A stretch of DNA of 64,000 bases from Psococerastis gibbosa (GCA_963971405.1 OZ020488.1:41026888-41090887), one strand, 5' to 3'. Shown: positions 53,521 to 64,000, counted from the first letter of the stretch. A program made the numbers and translations. The notes: generated from the letters alone by a model not told the origin.

Positions 53521-54355
53521 AGTTTTCTTGAAAGACTTAATACATTAATATTTAGGAGATACCGGTACTGTTAATTAATTAATTAATAAGTAAATTGCAC
53601 TGTACTTGCAAAAGCAATAACCAGGTAAAAAAACAGAAAGTAATACACTACACCTTTAAATACGCGTATACCTACCTCCTAATTTTCTTGTCTTCTTTCT
53701 ATGATTTCAACAAAAACAGGCATTTTTAAGTGAAAGGAACATGAGTAAGCAAAGTTTGATGATTGTGGCGCTTAAATCATCGGCTGCTGGCAAGCAACCC
53801 TTTCAGAGAGATAAACCGCCCTTCTTTTATTTCAATAAAGAACCCGAAAACTAGATGATTGAATGATTACAAATGAGTGCAAATTATATGGTAGTGACCG
53901 AAATTGAAATGAAAAAAAGAAAAACCGCTGTCATTGTAGAACAAATGGGTGGGTGTGGAAGGTGGCGGCTCCGCTAAAGATGGCTACCTCTATATATACG
54001 GTAATTTACTGAATTCATCATATATGGTTGAGAATTCATCATAATGTGGAGATATGGGTATCATTTTTAATTTCAGGGCCGTATTGTACATTGTAATTAA
54101 TAAGTGTGAATTTAATGAGATATTTTGTGTCTAAAACTAGCTAAAAGCTATTGCAACAAAAGTCTTCATTGCCACAGATCGTTAGGTATATATATTATAT
54201 TATAAATATTAATATAGCCTATCTGGTTTGCCCGAGAATAGGAGAAGCTGTGTCGCAGATAGATCTTTTGGACGCCAACGACAAGGACATCTAGGCCGGA
54301 CACGTTAAGTAAGTAAGTTTATTTTTCCGCAGCCGGTACCCCCAGCACTGGGAGC

Positions 54356-54360
<5 letters not shown>
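53521..54360. other. Unassigned interval
   Basis: No supported gene. Confidence 0.3.

Positions 54361-54386
<26 letters not shown>
54361..54386. repeat. (AT)n microsatellite
   Basis: About 13 AT units. Confidence 0.9.
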
Positions 54387-54536
54387 TAGGGTAATGCAAT
54401 GTAATATATTCATTCACCGGAATACTGCGTGTAAGCCCCATTAGGGGGCTTGGGGCAGGATTCGCCAAAAAGCTACAGAAGATGTATTATCCTTCAGTTT
54501 ATAGGGACTACAAACTAAATTATTACAAGAGAAAGA

Positions 54537-55372
54537 ACCGGTCCGAGTTTACTCGAACATGCTTTCCAATTTATCGAAATTAGTAAATAGAGAAAATGAG
54601 TAATTTGATGGTAAATAATTTTACTATGGTTAAATTTCCGATATCTCAGGGGGGGGGGGGGGTGTCCACCTGAAGTCACTGGAGGTGAGAGAAATTCTAG
54701 ATAGGTCAGACCAACATATTACCACACAGCAATAATGGCAGGACACGCAATCCATTTGAGCGTTAATTTTCTATCATTAAAAAAAAAAAAACATTTTTGC
54801 AAAAAACCAAATAGTTTCTTGGGAAAGCAACCTGTTCGGTTTCGTTACTCAATTTAACACCTAAAACATGCCTGAAGGCAGAAATCATCGATAGAAAGGT
54901 TTCACAGAAAAATTATTTTTTAGTCATTTTTAATTAAAATTTAGTTATTTTTATTTTTTTTACCCCCAGAAGCAAACTATCAAGAGGCAAGTGACCCCCT
55001 GCATTTTCTCAACATTAATAATGACTACAATATACTGTATGTGAATTTAAAAGAAAAAGTTTTTGATAAATAATAAGGTTTTTAAACGTTTTTTGGAGTT
55101 TTTTTGACAATAAACCCCCCCCTCCCAAAATTGAGTTAGCCCAAAATAAAGAAAATGATTCCGATGTATAATTTTTGTGAACCTTCATGCCAAATTTCAT
55201 CAAAATCGACAGTGTAGTTTGCCCAGAAATCGATGAACAGACAGAGCGACAGACAGAGCGGCAGACAGACAGACATTTCGTAAAAACCACTTGTTCGGGT
55301 TCCTGGGACCTCAAAACGTGTCGGAATCGAAAATTTTGACCATCACAGAGCTACGTATAAATTGGAAAGCAA
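54537..55372 (-). mobile_element. TGTCTGTC-type repeat, long copy
   Basis: It starts ccggtccgagtttactcg with gctttccaatttat and ends cgtataaattggaaagc. A G run lies at about 54650-54662. The core cagagcgacagacagag is the complement of the TGTCTG motif. Compared with 29055-30018, block order is the same on the opposite strand. No protein is encoded. Confidence 0.7.
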
Positions 55373-55734
55373 AAATAATACAGATATAGTCAGTATGATA
55401 TAAGTGAAATAAGTTAGTTGAGTTACGTTACATTATGCAGTATAAAATAAATCGAAAGAAAAAGTCAAGAGGAATCGTCGCCTTCATTTAGACAATTAAT
55501 CAGCTCTTGTCGAGACATGTAGACCCACTCCGGGTTCTGCAGTACGCGAGTAAATTTCCTGCTTGCCGGTCAAAACATGCAGAAAACAGTGTCGCACACT
55601 TCTTCATTTATAAAATCAGTTCCTGGACCTGTAATGAACATTAAGTTTTATCTATGAAAATTGGCATAAAAATTGGCATAACAGTAAAGTTTATAAACGG
55701 ATTAAATTCAAAACACTCACACAGAAGAGCAGAA

Positions 55735-55842
55735 CTCGCACAACCTGTATTGCAGTGGAAGTGGAACTAAAATTTGTGTATATCCTCCAGGGTTCGAATC
55801 CCATTGAGGACATTTTTTTCATCTTTAATTATATATCGTGTA

Positions 55843-55881
<39 letters not shown>

Positions 55882-55882
55882 T
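55735..55882 (+). mobile_element. tRNA-derived SINE head with (TAA)n tail
   Basis: tgcagtggaagtggaact and tatcctccagggttcgaatc, ccattgagga give A-box-like and strong B-box sequences, with a T-arm-like stem. A short body leads to a TAA array at about 55843-55881, which would be the SINE tail. Only one copy is seen. Confidence 0.55.
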
Positions 55883-55997
55883 AATGTAATTTAAAATGTC
55901 TTATATTGACATGGCGATTTGCTTCTATACCATTCAAGTACTATATAAATTATAGGTACCTATATCGAAAAATAAAAAATAGGAACATCGCTACTAA

Positions 55998-56378
55998 GTT
56001 GCCCATTCCACCGACCGGCTAGGGCTATTTACAAAAACCGTGACGTGGTAGCAGACATTCAAGACTTAGGTGTCGTTTCCACCGACCTCGCATTGCAGAA
56101 TGCAAATGACATTGACGGAAATTAGAATTTTTCTTTTTATAGAAATCTATTAAAATGTTTGTACTTAACATATCCCATGACGCCATTTTTTAATTTTAGT
56201 TTGTTTGTTTGTGATTTTGTATGATCATTGATCAATTTTAACTATGGCATAGAGGAAAATAAACATATCCGTCAATTCTGCAATGCGAGGTCGGTGGAAA
56301 CGCCACCTAAGTCTTGAATGTCTGCTATCACGTCACCGTGTTTGTAAATAGCCCTAGCCGGTCGGTGGAATGGGCGAC
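55998..56378. mobile_element. PIF/Harbinger-like MITE, copy 3
   Basis: TAA flanks both sides exactly (55995-55997 and 56379-56381). The ends gttgcccattccaccgaccg and ccggtcggtggaatgggcga plus c are inverted, and the body matches 2080-2462 almost throughout, indicating a fairly recent common source. There is no transposase. Confidence 0.9.
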
Positions 56379-56381
56379 TAA

Positions 56382-57238
56382 CATGCATATTAAACGACCT
56401 CACGCAAATGATCAAAATCTCCTGTTAAATTAGTCTTTGCACAAAAGGCAGGATAGCTGGTAATCTCACAAATGAAACGAGATAAACCATTAATCAATCA
56501 AATTTTAAAAAATATGTCAGCCTATTTCACCACCTCATAAATTAGACCAAATTACCCTGCATAACCGATTATGTAGTACCGGTATTGAGTAATAGCATGA
56601 TAGGTGTACATATTTAATTTGCCCTGAGACAAATCCAAATAAAAATTATTCATCCGTGAAAATGGTCAATAGTGAAAGTTCCCATGCGACAATTTAAGAG
56701 GGAGCTAACCACACAATGGAAAATGAAACTTATACCGTCTATAATTACAAGGCCCGTAATTTGGAGAATTAATAACTAATACTAGTCAATCAAGCGTGCA
56801 CGCAACTGCTACAGATGCAACGGGGGCCTTTGAAGCAAAGAAGCCGACACTTGAATGGGTTGTACTGGTGGACATTTCTCACAGGGAAAAATTGAAATGA
56901 TAATATTTAGACACACGCATCATCCCGAATGATAAAGAGATAAACAATTGTTAGTTTTGAATGATCTGGAAGAAGGCTATCTGAAGCTGGAGGTGGACAT
57001 TGTAATTGGCTTTTTCCGGTTCGATTAATCGATTGACCTGTCGATTTGTTATGTTAGGCACGGTGCTCAAAGATGATTTTGTCGCGGGTGACACGCTGCA
57101 AAATCCCGCCATCGGAACAAATGGGTTGGTGAATGGCTGGTGCATTGTATGTCTCTGAACGCACTTCAGATCATTCCAACAAAACCCGAACTACTGGCAC
57201 AATGCATTTTGAAGTGTACACATATGAAACACATTAAT
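56382..57238. other. Unassigned interval
   Basis: No supported gene or repeat. Confidence 0.3.
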
Positions 57239-57240
57239 TA

Positions 57241-57441
57241 TAGTCCACGCAAAATGAGAAAAGTATGGACATGGGATGTTTTGATCCTGTCCAACACTGT
57301 AAAAATATTCCTTGCACCATTTTGTGTTACCTTGTTGCATTGGCTGCAAAGCATAACAAAAATTGTGCAAAGAATATTTTTACAGTGTTCCACAGGATCA
57401 AAACATTCCATGTTCATACTTTTCTCATTTTGCGTGGACTA
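57241..57441. mobile_element. Palindromic MITE flanked by TA, mariner-like candidate
   Basis: The arms 57241-57317 (tagtccacgcaaaatgagaa onward) and 57364-57441 (to tcattttgcgtggacta) are about 93 percent complementary over ~77 bp, with a 46-bp loop. TA flanks each end (57239-57240 and 57442-57443), the target of Tc1/mariner. The 150-codon frame at 57140-57592 crosses this hairpin and the satellite edge and is therefore spurious. Confidence 0.85.
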
Positions 57442-57449
57442 TACAATGT

Positions 57450-59975
57450 GTATGATTCTTCCGGTAGCCATCATGATTGTCTACCTAATGACATACATTT
57501 TTTTGTTTGTTTTTAATATTTATATACAACTGAACAAATCCATACAAGCTACTGTACATTCATGTATTAGCCATACACATATTATACTGTAGCCACCTTC
57601 TAGCGAAACCGCGACTAAACCATATTAGTATAGCAGCTCAAACTATTAGCCCAAACGAATTTGAATTGGATATGAATCACATTATCATGTAAATGATTCT
57701 TCTCGTAGTAATCATGATTGTTTACCTCTTATGCCTCATTCTTGTATCATGTATATAGATGCCCAGAATATTAGCACAAAGCAATTTGAAGTCTATTTGA
57801 AACACATTTAGAATGTGAATGATTTTTCCGGTAGTCATCATGATTGCCTACATCATGACATACATTTTGTTTTGTTTTTAATATTTATATACAACTGAAC
57901 AAATCCATACAAGCTACTGTACATTCATGTATTAGCCATACACATATTATACTGTAGCCACCTTCTAGCGAAACCGCGAGTAAACCATATTAGTATAGCA
58001 GCTCAAACTATTAGCCCAAACGAATTTAAATTGGATATGAATCACATTATCATGTAAATGATTCTTCTCGTAGTAATCATTATTGTTTACCTCTTCTTAT
58101 GCCTCATTCTTGTATCATGTATATAGATGCCCAGAATATTAGCACAAAGCAATTTGAAATCTATTTGAAACACATTTAGAATGTGAATGATTTTTCCGGT
58201 AGTCATCATGATTGCCTACATCATGACATACATTTTGTTTTGTTTTTAATATTTATATACAACTGAACAAATCCATACAAGCTACTGTACATTCATGTAT
58301 TAGCCATACACATATTATACTGTAGCCACCTTCTAGCGAAACCGCGAGTAAACCATATTAGTATAGCAGCTCAAACTATTAGCCCAAACGAATTTAAATT
58401 GGATATGAATCACATTATCATGTAAATGATTCTTCTCGTAGTAATCATTATTGTTTACCTCTTCTTATGCCTCATTCTTGTATCATGTATATAGATGCCC
58501 AGAATATTAGCACAAAGCAATTTGAAATCTATTTGAAACACATTTAGAATGTGAATGATTTTTCCGGTAGTCATCATGATTGTCTACATCATGACATACA
58601 TTTTGTTTTGTTTTTAATATTTATACACAACTGAACAAATCCATACAAGCTACTGTACATTCATGTATTAGCCATACACATATTATACTGTAGCCACCTT
58701 CTAGCGAAACCGCGAGTAAACCATATTAGTATAGCAGCTCAAACTATTAGCCCAAACGAATTTAAATGGGATATGAATCACATTATCATGTAAATGATTC
58801 TTCTCGTAGTAATCATTATTGTTTACCTCTTCTTATGCCTCTTTCTTGTATCATGTATATAGATGCCCAGAATATTAGCACAAAGCAATTTGAAGTCTAT
58901 TTGAAACACATTTAGAATGTGCATGTTTTTTCCGGTAGTCATCATGATTGCCTACATCATGGCATACATTTTTTTGTTTGTTTTTAATTTATAAACATCT
59001 GAGCGTTGGACAAATCCATATTAGCTATACTACACATCCGCATGTATTAGTCATACTCATACTGTAGCCACATTCTAGCGAAACCGCGAGTCAACCATAG
59101 TATAGTATAGCAGCTCAAACTACAATATTAGCACAAATGAATTTGAATTTTGGATTGGATATGAATGACACTATCATCATTGTCTACCTCTTCTCATACC
59201 TCTTTCTTGCGTATAAAGAAACCGTATAGGCACTAAACCATGGTATAGAAGCCCGGGCTATTACACTATTAGCTCAAAACAATTTGATGTCTATATGAAA
59301 CACATTAGAATGTGTGAATGATTCTTTCGGTAGTCATCATGATTGCCTAACTCATGACATACGTTATTTTGTTTGTTTTTAAATTATTTACACCTTAAAA
59401 GTTCACTATGCATTCATGTATAGGCTAGTTATAATCATATACTGTAGCCACATTCTAGCGAAACCGCGAGTAAACCATAGTATATAGCAGCTCAAACTAT
59501 TAGCACAAATGAATTTGAATTGGATATGAATGACACTATCATCATTGTCTACCTCTTCTGATACCTCTTTCTCTCCTATAAACAAACCATATAGGCACTA
59601 AACCATGGTATAGAAGCCCGGACTATTACACTATTAGCTCAAAACAATTTGAAGTCTACATGAAACACATTAGAATGTGAATGATTCCTTCGGTAGTCAT
59701 CATGATTGCCTAACTCATGATGACATACGTTTTTTTGTTTGTTTTTAAATTATTTACACCTTAAAAGTCCACTATGCATTCATGTATAGTTATATTCATA
59801 TACTGTAGCCACATTCTAGCGAAAACGCGAGTAAATCAAGGTATAGCAGCTCAAACTATTAGCACAAATGAATTTGAATTGGATATGAATCACATTATCA
59901 TGTAAATGATTCTTCCGGTAGCCACCATGATTGTCTACCTCTTGTCATACCTCATTTATACCTCAACAATTCATA
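57450..59975. repeat. Satellite array, ~367-bp dimeric units
   Basis: The anchor agccacctt/attctagcgaaa occurs at 57591, 57956, 58324, 58692, 59066, 59446 and 59807, giving periods of 365, 368, 368, 374, 380 and 361 bp. Each unit contains two related halves (ttagcccaaacgaattt... and ttagcacaaagcaattt...), both followed by a cggtagtcatcatgattg or cgtagtaatcattattg motif. Units up to about 58950 are nearly identical; later ones are diverged. No gene lies in it. Confidence 0.93.
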
Positions 59976-60312
59976 GCCGCATCAATGGACAGCTTTTTGT
60001 CCGAATCTGATGGATGATTTGAATAAACATTGTTATTCGATTTCAGCTTGTATTGTATGGGGGACCTTGATTTCAATATCCAATCGACTATAAAGCTTCT
60101 CATATTTCAACTGGCCAATCCTTTCAACAATACAGCTTGTATTAAATTTTCTAGTGAGTTGGTTTATTAGCAGGTGAGGTTGAGCGATCACTGTCTATGC
60201 TTGATGGGTCGTATTGAGTATAGTTGTAAATTTGTAGAACACAGCCTACATGGTTTTGATTTGTATTAGGCTACTTCTTTATGGGATATTAGAGGCTAGC
60301 TGTTTGTGACGA
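59976..60312. other. Unassigned interval
   Basis: No supported gene or repeat. Confidence 0.3.
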
Positions 60313-60416
60313 AGCAGTAGAATCCGGAATGATAGATCGTGGTCGTTTTGAAAGCCTACTTTTAAACGTTTCGTAAACAACTGCGGTCTTCAATGGAACT
60401 GCGTAGACTTCTTGTA
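60313..60416. mobile_element. MITE, AGCAGTAGAATCC family, half copy
   Basis: agcagtagaatccggaatga, then cgtggtcgttttgaaagcct, through caatggaactgcgtagactt matches the left 60 percent of 62091-62258. The right end is missing. The 103-codon frame from 60412 is not recognised. Confidence 0.65.
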
Positions 60417-62085
60417 TGACGTTCTCCAAGCAGAAAAATATGAATACATATTAATACAATACAAGTTTCAACACGTTGAATATTGGGAATGTAGTAAGAA
60501 CAGCAAAATTTTAGAAATATGTTTTATTACAACTACAGTTCTATACAGGAGAGGCGAGGTATTCACTTCCCTAACTTCCCGCCAAAAATATAAATATATA
60601 ATATATATAATACTTTTAAATTTCTGGTGCCACTCACCTCATAAGCCATTACTGGTCCCCAGGATTCAAAAATTTTTTTCAGCCGGCTTGAATGTCCCAT
60701 CTCTCCCATTTATAGAACTCTAGCCCCAACCCAATGAGTCATGGATGTGAGGCGATTGGCCCACCATGGCTCTGCTGGTAGTTGCATACAATAAAATAAT
60801 ATATTGTAATTTCAAATTTTCAACAGAGGGGTGAGAAGTATGTATAGACTAGGGTCAAAGTTTGGCGAACGCATGCACTTTCAAAATATTTCGTCTATTA
60901 TTGCACGTGCTGTAGCACACTCACTACATATACTGTATATAATATATCGTATTGCAGCCTATACATTATTCTATGGGCGGATTTTAATATTCACTCTGTA
61001 ACGTTATTTTTGATGTTATGTACCCAATCACCGATATGTACCTTATATACATGTACTTCACTGTTGCCATTGATAATATATTATTAATAATAATGTTTAA
61101 TACAATACCAATGCACGATTTGACAATTAAAGTGGCCCATAAACTCCCAGCGTGCCCCACAACGTATATCGAGGTCAATATCTTAATGGGTAATTGGTTA
61201 ATTAATTTGATTAACATTATTAATAAATGAATAATAATTAATAACATAATAATTAATTTAAACATCATAAAGTACAGATTTTACAGGCATACAGTGAAAA
61301 ACAAGAGGCCCCTGCGAGTTGCGCCTTTCTTGTCATATTAATTAAATCCAGCACTTGGCGGATGTAACGTAGTTTTTGGAAAACCCCGTGTATTAATTCA
61401 CGCGTCTCATTCACGCCGCCAATTAAAACTTACCAGACAATTCACAAAGGCAACAAAACGATCGATCTCTACTCTATAGTAACTCAAGCCTCAGCGAAAA
61501 CAATCACGAGTTCATTAATAATTAGTGTTGGGGCGGATAACAATATGTAAGCAAAAAGGGACAAAAGGAAACATGCGGCCCTTTGTTTATATTGCAAACA
61601 ATTTGAAACATATCGGGGCCCGATTGTACGGGCGATTAGCGTGTGCCGCCGCGCTTACAACCCCCTCCCCCCACTTACGTGCTTACACCCTTAAATCCGC
61701 TTGTTTACAACCCCTGCTGTACATATCAAAAATTAAAGTTCTAGACGCAGTGAATTTTGAAATTATCTGCTGTGGAGAGGTAATATGAGGTAATTTTGTA
61801 ATATCGAATTAACTCTTTAGTAAGTGAGGGGGGGGGGGAGTTGTTATTACTGTATGCATTAGGTAGGCGTACTGTTCAATTTTACGGGAAGTTTATATTG
61901 AATTGAGCATTCATCTGAAAAGCGTTTAATTAAGAACCGGGCGATATGATGAACAGTCGTTTCTTTAATCAAATTAAAATGCGAATAAGTAAATATTGGT
62001 TTTTAGGAAGATATGGTCCTTAAAAAATCTGTACAAACTTATCAATTGTACTTTTTATAATTCCAAAGGCTTTTGCGGCCGGAGT
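60417..62085. other. Unassigned AT-rich interval
   Basis: Frames of 70-103 codons are AT-biased and unrecognised. A run of Gs lies at about 61829-61838. No repeat match was found. Confidence 0.3.
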
Positions 62086-62090
62086 TACGT

Positions 62091-62258
62091 AGCAGTAGAA
62101 TCCAGGATGATAGGCCGTGGTCGTTCTGAAAGCTTACTTTCAAACGTTTTGACAACATCTGCAGTCGACATCTTCAGTGGAACTGCGTAGACTTCTAAGA
62201 TTGTACCTCAGCAACAACATCAGAACGACCACAGCCTGTCATCCCGGATTCAACTGCT
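62091..62258. mobile_element. MITE, AGCAGTAGAATCC family, complete copy
   Basis: The ends agcagtagaatccaggatga with ggccgtggtcgttctga, and cagaacgaccacagcc with tcatcccggattcaactgct, are inverted repeats of about 38 bp. Sequence outside the ends shows no clear duplication. The interior matches 42610-42783 in reverse orientation. Confidence 0.8.
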
Positions 62259-62309
62259 CCATCAATTTTAATTTTTATTTAATTTACTACGCTATTTCCT
62301 TCAACATGC

Positions 62310-62625
62310 AATCGGAGGGGAAGGGTCTTCTTCTTCTCCTTCTTTAAAAGCATCTTCTATCGAAGATTGGCGATCATCATGGCAATTTGGACCTTGGAGA
62401 CTGCTGCTCTGAAAAAGGAAGACGTGCTCTTGCCTAACCACTGCCGCAGGTTTTTCAACCAGGATGTTCTTCTTCTGCCAGGAGCCTTCTGTCCTTCTAT
62501 CATCCCTTAGATTTTTACATGCAGAAGGCGACACTTTTCGTTCCTTAATATTATTATAACATGACCGAAGTATGTTAGTTTCCGTTTCTTAATCGTCAGC
62601 ACCCATTCCGATTTCTGAATCCATT
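62310..62625 (-). mobile_element. LINE ORF2 tail, family A
   Basis: On plus: ggcgatcatcatggcaattt, ctgctgctctgaaaaagga, ggtttttcaaccaggatgtt, cttcttctgccaggagcc, ttagtttccgtttcttaatc. These are complements of IAMMIANLR, FRAA, SWLKNLRQW, GRRR and KKRKLTYFG. The tail end is a CTTCTTCTCC tract. The LINE appears to continue upstream past the MITE at 62634-63326. Confidence 0.7.
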
Positions 62626-62633
62626 CACTCAGG

Positions 62634-63326
62634 CAGTGGCGGCTCGTGGTGTATCAAAATGGTGGGGCAACGAATTGTAATAAAGTAATAGCATATAACT
62701 TACCACTACTTGAATAACAAATAGATTCTTCGGCATTTCGATGTGGCAAACAAGTCTATCACTAGCTCTTTACATTTTTGTAATATTTGTTTACATTACC
62801 CTGCCTGGCCGTTGGGCAGAACCTGACTTCCCTAGTCAAAAATTCTTCTTTGAAAAATTTTATAATAATCATCAGTCATGACAAAATAGTGAAACTCTTC
62901 TCAAAAATAACTCTTATAATTATGATTTTAAAAAAATACCAATATTCAACGATATTATTAATACGAAACATTTAAAGTCATTTTTGGGGCGCTGCCCCGC
63001 TGCCCATGTATAAATTTATATGGCATGAATTGCATTGCAAGGTCCATAAGAGAAAAGTTGTGTACACCTTTTCAATGGTGCGAACGATCTTCTTAACTTT
63101 TGCCTGACTCGGTTGCCATGACGACCCGGGGCTAAATTGAAAATTGCCCCAAGTTGCCCAGAGCACGCACATAGCATAGCCGAATTGTAGCAGTTGCATT
63201 TTTCTTCAGAATAGTATATTATTATTTCATGATTATTATTATTATTAAAAAGAAATTGCTTTGTTTGCCTGTAAAATTATGGGAGGGCTGTAGCCCCAGT
63301 GCCCTTATGGACGAGCCGCCACTGCT
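62634..63326. mobile_element. Large hAT-like MITE, CAGTGGCGGCTCG ends
   Basis: The left end cagtggcggctcg and right end cgagccgccactg are inverted repeats. The flanks cactcagg (62626-62633) and gactcagg (63327-63334) differ at one base, fitting an 8-bp duplication. At about 693 bp it is the longest hAT-like element here. The 60-75-codon frames inside show no transposase domain. Confidence 0.8.
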
Positions 63327-63334
63327 GACTCAGG

Positions 63335-63594
63335 CGTGTCATCGATAGGTTATAAGTGCGCAGAAACTAGTTCGCTTGCGCTTCTGTTGTCAGTCCTGTT
63401 TTTCCCCCATTTACTGATGTATTATTTTTTTTATGTACGCAACCCCATAATTTGACACGGCATTGCCCCCAAAGTAACGTTCAACCGCATTCGGCAATAC
63501 TTAGGTTATGGTTAGGCGTGATCTATTCTATTTTATTATCGTTGGTTGCAACAAAATAACTACATTCGCGGCCAATTGTTATTATTATTTTTTT
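63335..63594. other. Unassigned interval, possibly LINE continuation
   Basis: If the MITE at 62634 is removed, this stretch would continue the minus-strand LINE, but I cannot recognise the encoded residues with confidence. Confidence 0.25.
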
Positions 63595-63598
63595 AGAA

Positions 63599-63830
63599 CT
63601 TTTTATGGACCCAGGTCTACTTAGTACGTCCCTTGTCCAATGCCAACAACCCCATGGATTTCGGACATTATTTGTATTGTTCACGTAACCATTTTTAGCC
63701 ATTGGCAAACTGGTATACGTTATCGATGTCAACCTACACCGGCTACAAGCGATAATGGACAATCTTACCCTTGACGCAATGAATCAGGCGAAAGCATGAC
63801 TTAACCGAGTACAGATTCTAGTCGTCGTGT
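63599..63830 (+). repeat. Dispersed repeat R, clearest copy
   Basis: tatggacccaggtctactta, cccttgtccaatgccaacaa, ccccatggatttcggacatt, gatgtcaacctacaccggct and gacgcaatgaatcaggcgaa run without the interruption found at 7.45 kb. It has no TIRs and no recognised coding or Pol III signals. Confidence 0.65.
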
Positions 63831-64000
63831 TATCATACATTGTCCAGAAAGTCACATTCATGGCCAAACACGACAAATTGCAGCTGTCCCAAGGAGATGA
63901 AAACAGCCCACACCATACAGTTATGCAAACGACCAAAATATTCCACAAACGACGAACAGGTCAATTTTCCAGCAATGACCAGCTAAACGCGCGTCACTAC
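63831..64000. other. Unassigned window end
   Basis: No supported feature in the last 170 bp. Confidence 0.3.

Noticed and set aside
57140-57592. 150-codon open frame with hydrophobic segments, looking like a small membrane protein
   Set aside because: It runs through both arms of the TA-flanked palindrome and into the satellite array, so it is a by-product of repeat sequence.
1-64000. LTR retrotransposon, endogenous virus or Polinton
   Set aside because: I saw no long direct terminal repeats and no protease, integrase, capsid or envelope motifs. All reverse-transcriptase-related traces are of LINE type.

Overview
The window looks like repeat-dense, AT-rich nuclear DNA from an invertebrate animal. 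The LINE tail proteins (RTE/CR1-type ends such as KRKLTYFGH and GRRRTSWLKNLRQWFG, and tails running into GAA microsatellites), the tRNA-derived SINEs and the many short terminal-inverted-repeat elements are familiar from arthropod and other invertebrate genomes. I cannot name the species. An insect, possibly a hemipteran, is only a guess. No host protein-coding gene, rRNA or intact tRNA gene could be supported. No open frame exceeds about 157 codons, and the frames I can recognise are ends of LINE reverse-transcriptase proteins. I saw no LTR retrovirus, Polinton or CRISPR feature.

Layout. 1-11 kb: TIR elements (MITEs) with long G or C runs, the first PIF/Harbinger-like MITE, a tRNA-Glu-like SINE split by a hAT-like MITE, a ~530-bp TIR element carrying a SINE, and three more hAT-like MITEs, two of them close together. 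11-17 kb: a LINE zinc-finger tail, more G-run elements and a ~175-188-bp tandem satellite. 17-27 kb: an inverted-repeat element, LINE tails, SINEs, hAT-like and piggyBac-like MITEs and a second copy of the Glu-like SINE. 27-37 kb: a 0.4-1.0 kb TGTCTGTC-bearing repeat family, a Harbinger-like MITE with duplicated ends, LINE tails and a SINE with an Asn-like tRNA head split by a hAT-like MITE. 37-47 kb: an RNase H LINE end, three other LINE ends, a local duplication carrying an 87-bp palindromic insertion, nested MITEs, a tRNA-bearing inverted-repeat element, and a LINE copy split by ~350 bp of unknown sequence. 47-57 kb: further Harbinger-like, hAT-like and TGTCTGTC-type copies, a 572-bp TIR element and microsatellites. 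57-64 kb: a TA-flanked palindrome next to a ~367-bp higher-order satellite array, then LINE tails and a large hAT-like MITE.

The parts form no pathway. What the window records is layered transposition: exact 8-bp (hAT), 3-bp TWA (Harbinger), TTAA (piggyBac-like) and TA (mariner-like) target duplications, several elements inserted into others, and filled/empty site pairs that can be read inside the window. The main unexplained items are the tRNA-bearing inverted-repeat element near 43 kb, the 350-bp insert in a LINE near 46 kb, the conserved dispersed repeat at 7.5, 15.5, 36.2 and 63.6 kb, and the repeated occurrence of long G runs just inside MITE termini.
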